From Actibacterium atlanticum (GTDB lineage: Bacteria; Pseudomonadota; Alphaproteobacteria; Rhodobacterales; Rhodobacteraceae), in contig NZ_AQQY01000009.1 of NCBI RefSeq assembly GCF_000671395.1, positions 49,539 through 113,538 on the forward strand: 64,000 nucleotides of DNA, in the 5' to 3' direction. This document shows, piece by piece, positions 11,255 through 19,226 of this stretch (positions are counted from its first letter, which is position 1; every line of letters starts with the position of its first letter). Made by a program: the position numbers and the translations under genes. The notes under the pieces were generated by a model. The model had not been told where the DNA came from, made no database searches, and was given only the letters and a program-made list of their open reading frames with translations.

Positions 11255-12100
11255 ATGACCAAACCCTGCATCATCTGCTGTGCCATCACGGGTTCTTTGC
11301 CCCGCAAGGAAAACAACCCTGCGGTGCCAATTTCCGTGCAGGAGCAGATCGAATCCACCCACGAGGCTTTTGAGGCGGGTGCCAGTATCGTCCATGCGCA
11401 TGTGCGCAATGATGATCAGACGCCAACCTCGGATCCGGAAAAGTTCGCGCGTTTGCAGGAGGGGCTGCAAAAGCACTGCCCAGGTATGATTATCCAGTTT
11501 TCGACCGGCGGACGGTCGGGGGCTGAAAAAGAACGCGGCGGCATGTTGCCCCTGCGCCCTGACATGGCCTCGTTTTCTGTCGGGTCCACCAATTTCCCGA
11601 CGCGGGTTTACCCCAACAGCCCTGACCTGGTGGACTGGTTAGCAGCAGAAATGCGCAGCTTTGGTGTGAAGCCCGAGATCGAGGCGTTTGACCTTTCGCA
11701 TATCCATCAAGCAGCGTTGATGAACCGGGATGGGCGTATTCCGGGGAAACTCTATGTCCAGTTCGTCATGGGGGTTAAGAACTCTATGCCGGTGGATCGG
11801 CCGTCGTTCGACTTCTTCATCGAAACGGTGAACCGACTGGCCCCGGATGCCGAATGGTGCGCGGCCGGGATCGGTCGCGATCAGATCACGGTGAATGAAT
11901 GGTGCGTGGCGGCGGGCGGCCATTGCCGCACGGGTCTGGAAGACAACGTACGGATCGACAAGGATACGCTCGCGCCGTCAAATGCGGCGCTGGTTAAGCG
12001 CGTCACAGACCTTTGCGAAGCCTATGAGCGCCCGGTTGCCACGTGGCAGCAGGCGCGTGAAATTCTTGAAATCCCGCTGGCTGGCTCGACAATTTCCTGA
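11255..12100 (+). CDS. BKACE (DUF849) beta-keto acid cleavage enzyme in the pca operon
   Basis: A 281-residue member of the BKACE family (DUF849, founded by 3-keto-5-aminohexanoate cleavage enzyme). BKACEs condense a beta-keto acid with acetyl-CoA and release acetoacetate plus a shortened acyl-CoA. The zinc-ligand motif is VHAHVRND (H47, H49). QFSTGGRSG and the C-terminal TGLEDNVRI with DTLAPSNAALVKR are family hallmarks. Start at 11255 is chosen for the MTKPCIICCAITGS beginning typical of the family. A conserved uncharacterised open frame in this exact position downstream of pcaG has been noted in marine Roseobacter isolates. I infer it cleaves 3-oxoadipate to succinyl-CoA and acetoacetate, replacing PcaIJ and PcaF, which are not encoded in this window. 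Confidence 0.85.
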   Translation: MTKPCIICCAITGSLPRKENNPAVPISVQEQIESTHEAFEAGASIVHAHVRNDDQTPTSDPEKFARLQEGLQKHCPGMIIQFSTGGRSGAEKERGGMLPLRPDMASFSVGSTNFPTRVYPNSPDLVDWLAAEMRSFGVKPEIEAFDLSHIHQAALMNRDGRIPGKLYVQFVMGVKNSMPVDRPSFDFFIETVNRLAPDAEWCAAGIGRDQITVNEWCVAAGGHCRTGLEDNVRIDKDTLAPSNAALVKRVTDLCEAYERPVATWQQAREILEIPLAGSTIS

Positions 12101-12141
12101 TTTTCAAGGACTATCGCATCATCCCAAACCCGGAGCCGCAG

Positions 12142-13215
12142 GTGAACCCTCTGATCCAGACCAACCGCTACTTTTCGGCGCTTTTCGCAGATGCCGAGGT
12201 GTCGGGCGCGTTTGATACCGCGCGCACCTTTGACCACTTTCTGGCCTTCGAGATCGCGCTGACCCAAGGGCTTGCCGAAAGCGGGGCGGTTGAAGCCGAT
12301 AAGGCGCAAGGCGCCATCGACAAGATGCGCGGTTTTCGCCCTGATCTGGAGGCAATCGAAGCCGCATGCCCCGTTGACGGTCTTGCTGTCCCTGAATTCG
12401 TGCGCCAGCTGAAAGCGCATGTTGGGGCCGATCTGCTGCAAGCTGTGCATATCGGCGGCACCTCGCAGGACCTGATCGACACGGCCACAGTTCTGACGCT
12501 TAAAGAGGTCAACGCGGTCCTTGCCGCGCGGCTGGATGAGCTTGTCACTGGCCTTGAACGTTTGATCGACGAACACGGTGAAAACACCATGATGGGGCGC
12601 ACCCGCATGCAAGCGGCACTGCCAATTCCCGTCAGCCATCGTTTGCAAAGCTGGATCGCGCCCCTGCGCCGACATCAAGAGCGGTTGAGCCGCTTAAGAC
12701 CCGAGTTGGAGGTACTTCAGTTTGGTGGCGCCACAGGGGATCGGAGTGCCAACGGTGCCCATGCGCCAAGGATTGGCGCTGTAATGTCCGATCAGCTTGG
12801 GCTTTCAGACCCCGGGCAGGCTTGGCACAATGATCGTGATCGGTTTGCGGACTATGCCGGTTGGCTTTCGCTGGTGAGTGGAAGCTTGGGGAAGATCGGG
12901 CAGGACATATGCCTGATGTCGCAGCAGGGCATAGACGAGCTATCCCAGAGCGGCGGCGGGTCCAGTTCGGCCATGGCGCATAAGCAGAACCCGATCAAAG
13001 CCGAGCTCCTGATCACGCTTGCTCGCTACAATGCCGGGCAGGTCGCGGTGATGCACAATGCGATGGTGCACGAACAAGAACGCTCGGGCGTTGCTTGGAC
13101 GTTGGAATGGATGGTGCTGCCAGTGATGGTATGCGCCACCGGCAAAGCCCTGCTGACGGCGCAGCAGCAACTAGAAGACATAACCGGCATCGGTACGCCG
13201 GCTAGGACGGGTTAA
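12142..13215 (+). CDS. pcaB: 3-carboxy-cis,cis-muconate cycloisomerase
   Basis: A 357-residue member of the fumarase/aspartase superfamily that lactonises 3-carboxy-cis,cis-muconate to 4-carboxymuconolactone. The superfamily signature is visible as GGGSSSAMAHKQNPIKAE near residues 271-288, and HIGGTSQDLIDTA with RTRMQAALP belongs to the substrate pocket. A GTG start at 12142 follows GGAGC at 12132. The length is near the short alphaproteobacterial form (about 350); the Pseudomonas form is about 450. It is last in the pca operon and its stop codon overlaps the convergent glucokinase stop by 3 nt. Confidence 0.92.
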   Translation: MNPLIQTNRYFSALFADAEVSGAFDTARTFDHFLAFEIALTQGLAESGAVEADKAQGAIDKMRGFRPDLEAIEAACPVDGLAVPEFVRQLKAHVGADLLQAVHIGGTSQDLIDTATVLTLKEVNAVLAARLDELVTGLERLIDEHGENTMMGRTRMQAALPIPVSHRLQSWIAPLRRHQERLSRLRPELEVLQFGGATGDRSANGAHAPRIGAVMSDQLGLSDPGQAWHNDRDRFADYAGWLSLVSGSLGKIGQDICLMSQQGIDELSQSGGGSSSAMAHKQNPIKAELLITLARYNAGQVAVMHNAMVHEQERSGVAWTLEWMVLPVMVCATGKALLTAQQQLEDITGIGTPARTG

Positions 13216-14192
13216 GCCGGCGCAAGCGTTTCGACATATTTATACGCCCCAATCAGGCCAAAGTTTGGTTCGTTCACCAGATAGAGCGGCAGCACTTCTC
13301 TCTCTTTGGTGAATCGGCCGCCGGACGTGAATGCCGTCACGAAAGGCGCATTAAATATCCATGGGTTCTTCATCGCGATGCCGCCGACAAGATACACCCC
13401 GCCACTTGCCCCAAACGCCAGCGCCAGATCCCCGGCAATCTGCCCAAGGTGAGCCTTGAAGATATCGATGGTCTTAATCGCGACAGGGTCGGATTCATTT
13501 CGGGCCCCTTCAAAAATACCCCGCGGATCAGGAACCGGGCCATCCGTGCGCTCAACATTCTGGACCGCCTGATAGAGGTATGGCAGGCCTGTGCCACTGA
13601 GGATGCCTTCAGCCTCAATTACCAAGGTGTCGCCAAAGAAGATGTCTGGCCACAACGTGCGCAGCGCCGCGAAGACCTCGACCTCGTAGCGGGAGCGGGG
13701 GGCGGCCCCAATGTGCCCTCCTTCGCCTGAAACGCTATGATAGGCGCCATCGGCGCAGACCAGCACCCCAACCCCAAGTCCGGTCCCGGGACCGATCACC
13801 AAACGGGTTGCAGGGCCGGGGACTTCTGCGCCAGAGATACGGGATATATCCCCGGGTCCGACTGCCAGAGTGGACCAAGCCGCGGCAGCGAAATCATTGA
13901 TGATCTTCGCCTGTTTTGCCCCGGTCGCAAGGCCAAGGTCATCACCTGACAAAGACGCGTTGGCATTGGTCAGCTGAAGGGCATTGTCCTTAACAGGCCC
14001 GGCTGCGGCGGCGACCGCCACCACAGGCGGTTCGGGAAAGGCAGACCGGGTAAAGTCACGCGCCATATCCAGCAGGTCGTCGCCCTGCTTGGTGTCATAC
14101 ACGGCGGTTTCCATCATGCGTGCGCCGTGAAACGCTGCAAAACGCGCGTTAGTACCGCCAATGTCGGCCACAAAATACCAGTGCTTGGTCAT
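13212..14192 (-). CDS. glk: Glucokinase
   Basis: A 326-residue ROK-independent bacterial (Glk family) glucokinase. The phosphate-1 motif ADIGGTNARFA is at residues 9-19, the glucose-binding INDFAAAAW in the first third, GPGTGLGVG in the middle, and the GEGGHIGAAP catalytic/zinc-free signature around residue 155. It phosphorylates glucose released by the neighbouring GH1 and GH13 glucosidases. It lies 3 nt after the GH1 gene on the same strand, forming a regulator-glucosidase-glucokinase operon. The end overlaps the pcaB stop. Confidence 0.9.
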   Translation of the reverse strand: MTKHWYFVADIGGTNARFAAFHGARMMETAVYDTKQGDDLLDMARDFTRSAFPEPPVVAVAAAAGPVKDNALQLTNANASLSGDDLGLATGAKQAKIINDFAAAAWSTLAVGPGDISRISGAEVPGPATRLVIGPGTGLGVGVLVCADGAYHSVSGEGGHIGAAPRSRYEVEVFAALRTLWPDIFFGDTLVIEAEGILSGTGLPYLYQAVQNVERTDGPVPDPRGIFEGARNESDPVAIKTIDIFKAHLGQIAGDLALAFGASGGVYLVGGIAMKNPWIFNAPFVTAFTSGGRFTKEREVLPLYLVNEPNFGLIGAYKYVETLAPA

Positions 14193-14195
14193 GGT

Positions 14196-15521
14196 CTATC
14201 CAGCGTTCAGAGCCTGCGACAGGCTTAGGTAAGATGCTTTTGGCGTTCGTTTCATCGTTTCGAAATCCACATGGACCAGACCAAAACGTTTTTCATACCC
14301 TAACGCCCATTCGTAGTTGTCGAGCAAAGACCAAAGGAAATACCCGTTCAGCGGAACCCCCTCGGCCATGGCCCTTTGCGCGGCATCGATGTGGCTGTTG
14401 ATATAAGCGATGCGGCGCTGATCATTGACGGCCCCATTTATCAGGGCATCCTCGTTTGCCATGCCATTTTCAGTGACAATTATCGGCATTTGCCCGCTGT
14501 ATTCCCGGGCGGTGCGGGTCAGGAACTTGTACAGCCCTTCTGGGTAAATCTCCCATCCCATCTGGGTTTTATCGAGCGGGCCGGGCACGTCGTGGTGATG
14601 CGGCCAAGGGCCGTCATTTGGCGCCATCAGTTTGCGCGTGTAATAGTTTATACCGCACCAGTCGACAGGGGTAGAAATGGTTTCAAAGTCGTCTTCCCAC
14701 CCCCAGGGCAGATGCGGGCCCAGGCCTTCAACGACAAGGTCGGGATAGGTCTTCTTGAACACACCTTCGATGAAAAAACGGTTGTAATAAGCGTCATAGA
14801 CATCCGCTGCGCGCCGCGCTTGGTCGCTGTCATCTGCCGGGTCGGCCCATTCCATGTTGAACACCGCACCAAGATTGGACATTCCCAGCCCGCGCATGAC
14901 CTCGATCGCGCGCCCGTGGGACAGCAGAACATGGTGCATGGCGCGCGCCGTCGCGCGGATGTCGCGCAGCCCCGGCGCATGCTGGCCCAGGAAATGACTG
15001 AGCCAACTGACACACCATGGCTCGTTGATTGGTGCGACCGAGTGCATCCGATCCCCGATCCGTCCCATTATGATCTGGGTGAAATCAGCGAACCAGCCCG
15101 CGATATCACGGTTGCGCCATCCGCCAAGGTCCGCAAGCGGCGAGGGGAGCTCCCAATGATATAGCGTTGCGCAGGGTTTGATCCCGCGCTCTAACATGGC
15201 GTCCGTCAATCGGTCATAAAAGTCGAGACCAGCTTGATTGACCGACCCGCGTCCTTCGGGTAGGACCCGCGCCCAGCTTGTCGAGAAGCGATAGCAATCA
15301 AAGCCGGCGTCAGCCACCAGATCAAGGTCCTGTTCGTAGAGATGATAATGGTCGCAGCCACGTGCCCCGTTTTCGGCGCGCACCACATTGCCCGGCGTGG
15401 CGGCAAAGCTGTCCCAATGCGTTGCTCCCGCGCCCCCAAAGGCGTGACCTTCGATCTGATAGGCTGAGGTGGCCACCCCGAACTGGAAACCTTCGGGGAA
15501 GTCTGAACGCGTGAATTGCAT
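14196..15521 (-). CDS. GH1 beta-glucosidase
   Basis: A 441-residue glycoside hydrolase family 1 enzyme cleaving beta-glucosides. The acid/base glutamate is E167 in APINEPW and the nucleophile is E351 in IVTENGM; FQFGVATSAYQIEG at residues 12-25 is the N-terminal GH1 signature. The ATG at 15521 is chosen because it starts MQFTRSDFPEGF, the normal GH1 beginning, and lies 4 nt from the end of the LacI gene; the open frame extends 30 codons further but into that gene. No signal peptide, so it is cytoplasmic and acts on imported substrate. Its pairing with an alpha-glucoside importer suggests mixed glucoside use. Confidence 0.92.
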   Translation of the reverse strand: MQFTRSDFPEGFQFGVATSAYQIEGHAFGGAGATHWDSFAATPGNVVRAENGARGCDHYHLYEQDLDLVADAGFDCYRFSTSWARVLPEGRGSVNQAGLDFYDRLTDAMLERGIKPCATLYHWELPSPLADLGGWRNRDIAGWFADFTQIIMGRIGDRMHSVAPINEPWCVSWLSHFLGQHAPGLRDIRATARAMHHVLLSHGRAIEVMRGLGMSNLGAVFNMEWADPADDSDQARRAADVYDAYYNRFFIEGVFKKTYPDLVVEGLGPHLPWGWEDDFETISTPVDWCGINYYTRKLMAPNDGPWPHHHDVPGPLDKTQMGWEIYPEGLYKFLTRTAREYSGQMPIIVTENGMANEDALINGAVNDQRRIAYINSHIDAAQRAMAEGVPLNGYFLWSLLDNYEWALGYEKRFGLVHVDFETMKRTPKASYLSLSQALNAG

Positions 15522-15525
15522 GGTC

Positions 15526-16560
15526 TTATCCCTGTGGAGCAGGCCCGGTAGAGCGGCCGACGACAAGTTCGGCCTCAAGCAATCTGGTTTGCGGTACATT
15601 GGCTGGCTCATTGATCTGAGAGAGCAGCATTTCCGCCGCGATCTCGCCAGCCTTCCAAACCGAAGACCGTGTGGCGGTAAAGATCGGAACGTCCTGCCCG
15701 TTCTTCAGATAAGACAGTTCGTCATCATGGGTAATGATCGAGATATCGCGGCCCATCTTTAGCCCGGCTTCTTCAATGGCGCGACGCACGCCGATAGCGG
15801 ATATCATCGACGACGTCAGGATCGCTGTCGGCGGGGCGTCCAGTTGCAGCATGTGACGGGTTTGATGGTGGCCGAACACTTCGGTCATCTCGTTGCTGCG
15901 CATCAGTGCCGGGTCGGTTGGGATGCCACGCGCCTTGAGCGCAGCCAAATACCCGTCGCGGCGACGTTGAGCGAAATCCATGTGTTCCAGACCATTGATC
16001 AAACCGATCCGGGTGTGGCCCAGATCCAAAAGGAATTCGGTCGCCCGCTGGAAGGAGCGCTTGTTGTTCACATCGACCCAGCTGTAGGGTTCGTCGATCC
16101 CGCTTGAACGGCCATGCACGACAAAGGGCAAATCCAGCGCATTGAGCAGCGGAATACGGGCGTCGTTCACCAAGGGCCCCTGAATGATCACCCCATCCAC
16201 GGCGCGTTTGGCTTTCAGCTCGCGGTAGGTGGATTCATCGTTCCCGTCAGCGACGCGCGTGAACATCATATCGAAGTTGTGCCGTGCATAGGCATCGGAG
16301 GCGCCACCAACGAAATCGCCAAATACCGGGTTCACCATTTCATGCCGGGTTGAGGCCGGGATCACATGCCCGATCATCATGGCGCGGCCCGTCGCCAGCC
16401 CCTTGGCGCGGCTGTTGGGGCGGTAATTGTAGCGCGCGGCGGCTTGCTGCACGCGTTGGCGGGTGGCCTCGTTGACCTCAGGGTAGCCATTGAGCGCACG
16501 GCTGACCGTCGTCTGCGAAAGACCAAGCTCCTGAGCTAAGGTTTTGAGGTTCATAGTCAT
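15526..16560 (-). CDS. aglR: LacI-family repressor of the glucoside locus (AglR-like)
   Basis: A 344-residue LacI-type repressor. The N-terminal DNA-binding domain reads LAQELGLSQTTVSRALNGYPEV (about residues 8-29) with the hinge helix following, then a sugar-binding domain. It is divergent from aglEFGAK, as aglR is in Sinorhizobium. Two AAAGCGCTTT palindromes lie in the 221-nt gap, one three bases upstream of this gene's start codon, consistent with autorepression. An alternative ATG two codons in (16554) is possible. It heads an operon with the GH1 and glucokinase genes. Confidence 0.88.
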   Translation of the reverse strand: MTMNLKTLAQELGLSQTTVSRALNGYPEVNEATRQRVQQAAARYNYRPNSRAKGLATGRAMMIGHVIPASTRHEMVNPVFGDFVGGASDAYARHNFDMMFTRVADGNDESTYRELKAKRAVDGVIIQGPLVNDARIPLLNALDLPFVVHGRSSGIDEPYSWVDVNNKRSFQRATEFLLDLGHTRIGLINGLEHMDFAQRRRDGYLAALKARGIPTDPALMRSNEMTEVFGHHQTRHMLQLDAPPTAILTSSMISAIGVRRAIEEAGLKMGRDISIITHDDELSYLKNGQDVPIFTATRSSVWKAGEIAAEMLLSQINEPANVPQTRLLEAELVVGRSTGPAPQG

Positions 16561-16562
16561 TC

Positions 16563-16572
16563 AAAGCGCTTT
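16563..16572. promoter_or_regulatory. Putative AglR operator O1
   Basis: AAAGCGCTTT is a perfect 10-bp palindrome with a central CpG, the usual LacI/CcpA-type operator form. It is 2 nt upstream of the repressor start codon, overlapping where its ribosome-binding site must be. The second copy is 151 bp away, a spacing compatible with looping. Confidence 0.75.
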
Positions 16573-16675
16573 CAAGTTCTTCCTATTTTTCTGATCGGAA
16601 TGCGCGTTCGGGTCAATACCTATTTAGATTGGGATGAATTACAGTCTTTATAGATAGGCATTTTTCGTATTTGTG

Positions 16676-16704
16676 TTGACACGGCTTGCGATGTTAGCGG
16701 TAAT
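16676..16704 (+). promoter_or_regulatory. Candidate aglE promoter
   Basis: A consensus TTGACA at 16676-16681 is followed 17 nt later by GGTAAT at 16699-16704 as a possible -10. The -35 is strong and the -10 weak. The second operator begins 10 nt downstream, where it would cover the transcription start. Confidence 0.5.
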
Positions 16705-16713
16705 GGCGATATC

Positions 16714-16725
16714 CAAAGCGCTTTG
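16714..16725. promoter_or_regulatory. Putative AglR operator O2
   Basis: CAAAGCGCTTTG is a perfect 12-bp palindrome containing the same 10-bp core as 16563-16572. It lies just downstream of the candidate -10 and 56 nt before the aglE start, the expected position for repression. Confidence 0.8.
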
Positions 16726-16781
16726 AAAAGTGAGTCGCTTGGTGAGAATTTCTGCGTAAAAACGCAAACGGGAGGAAAACG

Positions 16782-18137
16782 ATGAAACGGCCCTTGTATG
16801 CAGGCGTGGCCGCGCTTGCTCTTATGACGAATGCGGCGCTGGCCGACGGACATTTGCCCATTGCACCCGGTGAGGGCGGCCTGAACTGGGCCAGCCTTGA
16901 AGCCTTTGGGGCAGCCAATAACTTGGAAGGCGAAGAGCTGACCTTTTTTGGCCCCTGGCTTGCTGGCGAGGCGCAATCGTTCAAAGACATGATGGCTTAT
17001 TTCGGCGAAGTCACCGGCGCGAAATGGAGCTATGTCGGCTCGGATTCTCTGGAACAACAGATCGTCATCGACTCTGAGGCCGGATCGCCGCCCAATCTCG
17101 TCGCATTTCCCCAGCCCGGCCTTGCCGCCAACATGGCAAGCCGCGGTTTCCTGAAGTCGCTGGGAAGCGACACAGCGGATTGGGTCACCGAAAACTACGC
17201 CGCGGGCAGCTCGTGGGTTGATCTGGGGACCTATGCAGATGCCAGCGGAAACAAAGATTTCCTGGGCTTCTTCTTCAACGTCAACGTGAAGTCTCTGGTC
17301 TGGTACATCCCCGAAAACTTCGAGGATGCAGGCTATGACGTGCCCACCACCATGGAGGAGCTGAAAGCGCTGACAGACCAGATTGTCGCTGATGGCGAGA
17401 CGCCTTGGTGCATCGGTCTGGGGTCAGGCGGCGCGACGGGCTGGCCGGCTACCGACTGGGTCGAAGACCTGATGCTGCGCACTCAGCCGCCCGAAGTCTA
17501 TGACCAGTGGGTGACCAACGACATGCCATTCAATGATCCGCGTGTTGTCGCCGCCATTGAAGAATTCGGCGCCTTTGCCCGGGTCGAGGAAAATGTCGCC
17601 GGTGGCACTGGCGCGGTGGCCACAACCGACTTCCGCGACAGTCCCAAGGGTATGTTCTCGACCCCGCCGCAGTGCTACATGCACCGTCAGGCTTCGTTCA
17701 TCCCGGCCTATTTCCCTGAGGGAACCGAACTGGGCGCGGATGCAGATTTCTTCTACTTCCCGGCCTATGAAAGCAAGGATTTGGGTAAACCGGTTCTGGG
17801 TGGTGGTACGATCATCTCAATCACCGATGACAGTAAAGCCGCCCGTGCCTTCATGGAGTTCCTGAAAACCCCGTTCGCGCACGAGATCATGATGACGCAA
17901 GAGGGTTTCCTGACGCCCCACAAAGGCGCGAACCCGGAAACTTATTTCAGCGACACGCAGCGTGGTCTGGGTGACATCCTGCTGAATGCGACGACCTTCC
18001 GGTTTGACGGATCGGACCTGATGCCCGGCGGCGTTGGTGCAGGCACGTTCTGGACCGGGATGGTTGACTATGCGGGTGGCAAGCCCGCTCAGCAGGTCGC
18101 AGACGAAATCCAGGATTCCTGGGACGCACTGAAGTAA
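16782..18137 (+). CDS. aglE: Alpha-glucoside ABC transporter substrate-binding protein
   Basis: A 451-residue periplasmic sugar-binding protein (family 1, MalE-like) of the AglE group. It has a Sec signal peptide (MKRPLYAGVAALALMTNAALA, cleavage near ALA-DG at about residue 21). TDDSKAARAFMEFLKTPFAHEIM in the second half is typical of extracellular sugar-binding proteins. A GGGAGGAAAA ribosome-binding site is at 16770-16779. It is the first gene of aglEFGAK and would bind sucrose, maltose, trehalose or other alpha-glucosides. Followed by a 71-nt gap before aglF. Confidence 0.9.
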   Translation: MKRPLYAGVAALALMTNAALADGHLPIAPGEGGLNWASLEAFGAANNLEGEELTFFGPWLAGEAQSFKDMMAYFGEVTGAKWSYVGSDSLEQQIVIDSEAGSPPNLVAFPQPGLAANMASRGFLKSLGSDTADWVTENYAAGSSWVDLGTYADASGNKDFLGFFFNVNVKSLVWYIPENFEDAGYDVPTTMEELKALTDQIVADGETPWCIGLGSGGATGWPATDWVEDLMLRTQPPEVYDQWVTNDMPFNDPRVVAAIEEFGAFARVEENVAGGTGAVATTDFRDSPKGMFSTPPQCYMHRQASFIPAYFPEGTELGADADFFYFPAYESKDLGKPVLGGGTIISITDDSKAARAFMEFLKTPFAHEIMMTQEGFLTPHKGANPETYFSDTQRGLGDILLNATTFRFDGSDLMPGGVGAGTFWTGMVDYAGGKPAQQVADEIQDSWDALK

Positions 18138-18208
18138 CACCACTCACGTATATTGCGGGCAGCCTGTTGTCGGGTTGCCCGTAGTTCACAGTCAGGGGAG
18201 GGGCATTC

Positions 18209-19216
18209 ATGCACCCGGCACTACAGGGGCTAATGACCATCGTGATTGGTGTGTCGGCCTGCATCGCTTATTTCGCGCTGTCGAACCAGTTTCTGGATAA
18301 AGTTCTGTTTCCTGCGCGCGGGCCCAACGCGGGCCGCAACATCAACCGCGCCAACATGATCCGGCCTTGGTTGTTCCTGTTTCCTGCTTTGTTTGCTTTG
18401 GGCCTGTATCTGGCCTATCCGGTCTATGAAACATTGCGCCTGTCTTTGACTGACCGGGTGCCCGGTGGCGGCTATGAATGGGCCGGACTGGACAATTACA
18501 CCCAGATGATCGCCGAGCCAAAATTCTGGGAAGCGATCCGCAACAACATGCTGTGGTTGTTGATCGTTCCAGCTCTGTCGACCGCCTTTGGCCTGCTTGC
18601 CGCGCAGCTGACCGACAGGATCGGCTGGGGCAATATCGCCAAGTCGCTGATCTTTATGCCGATGGCCATTTCATTCGTTGGGGCCTCGGTGATTTGGAAA
18701 CTGGTCTATGATACCCGCCCGGCGGATCAGGATCAGATCGGAATTTTGAACGCAATTTACATGGCCTTGGGCGGGGCCGAGCCGCAGACGTGGCTGACCA
18801 TCCCGTTGTGGAACAACCTGTTTTTGATGATCGTGTTGGTCTGGATTCAAACCGGGTTTGCGATGGTGATCCTGTCCGCCGCCTTGCGCGGCATCCCCGA
18901 AGAAACGGTCGAGGCCGCCATCGTTGACGGCGCCAGCCCGCTGCAGATTTTCTTCAAGATCAAGGTGCCGCAGATCAAGAACACCATTCTGGTGGTCTGG
19001 ACGACCATCACAATCACCGTGCTCAAGGTCTTTGATATCGTATTTGCGATGACCAACGGCCAGTGGGAGACGCAGGTGCTGGCCAATTACATGTTCGACA
19101 AACTGTTCCGCGCCAATGACTGGGGCGTCGGCTCGGCCTCGGCCATGGTGATCATGCTGCTGGTCGCGCCGATCCTTGTCTGGAACGTGCGCAACGCGCG
19201 CAACGAAATGCGCTGA
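18209..19216 (+). CDS. aglF: Alpha-glucoside ABC transporter permease AglF
   Basis: A 335-residue MalF-type permease. An extra N-terminal membrane helix (about residues 5-26) precedes the typical RPWLFLFPALFALGLYLAYPVYETL helix. The cytoplasmic EAA loop that contacts the ATPase reads EAAIVDGASPLQIFFKIKVPQ (about residues 231-251). At least six further hydrophobic segments are present. GGGGAGGGG lies upstream. It pairs with AglG and AglK. Confidence 0.9.
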   Translation: MHPALQGLMTIVIGVSACIAYFALSNQFLDKVLFPARGPNAGRNINRANMIRPWLFLFPALFALGLYLAYPVYETLRLSLTDRVPGGGYEWAGLDNYTQMIAEPKFWEAIRNNMLWLLIVPALSTAFGLLAAQLTDRIGWGNIAKSLIFMPMAISFVGASVIWKLVYDTRPADQDQIGILNAIYMALGGAEPQTWLTIPLWNNLFLMIVLVWIQTGFAMVILSAALRGIPEETVEAAIVDGASPLQIFFKIKVPQIKNTILVVWTTITITVLKVFDIVFAMTNGQWETQVLANYMFDKLFRANDWGVGSASAMVIMLLVAPILVWNVRNARNEMR

Positions 19217-19226
19217 GGAGGGAACC

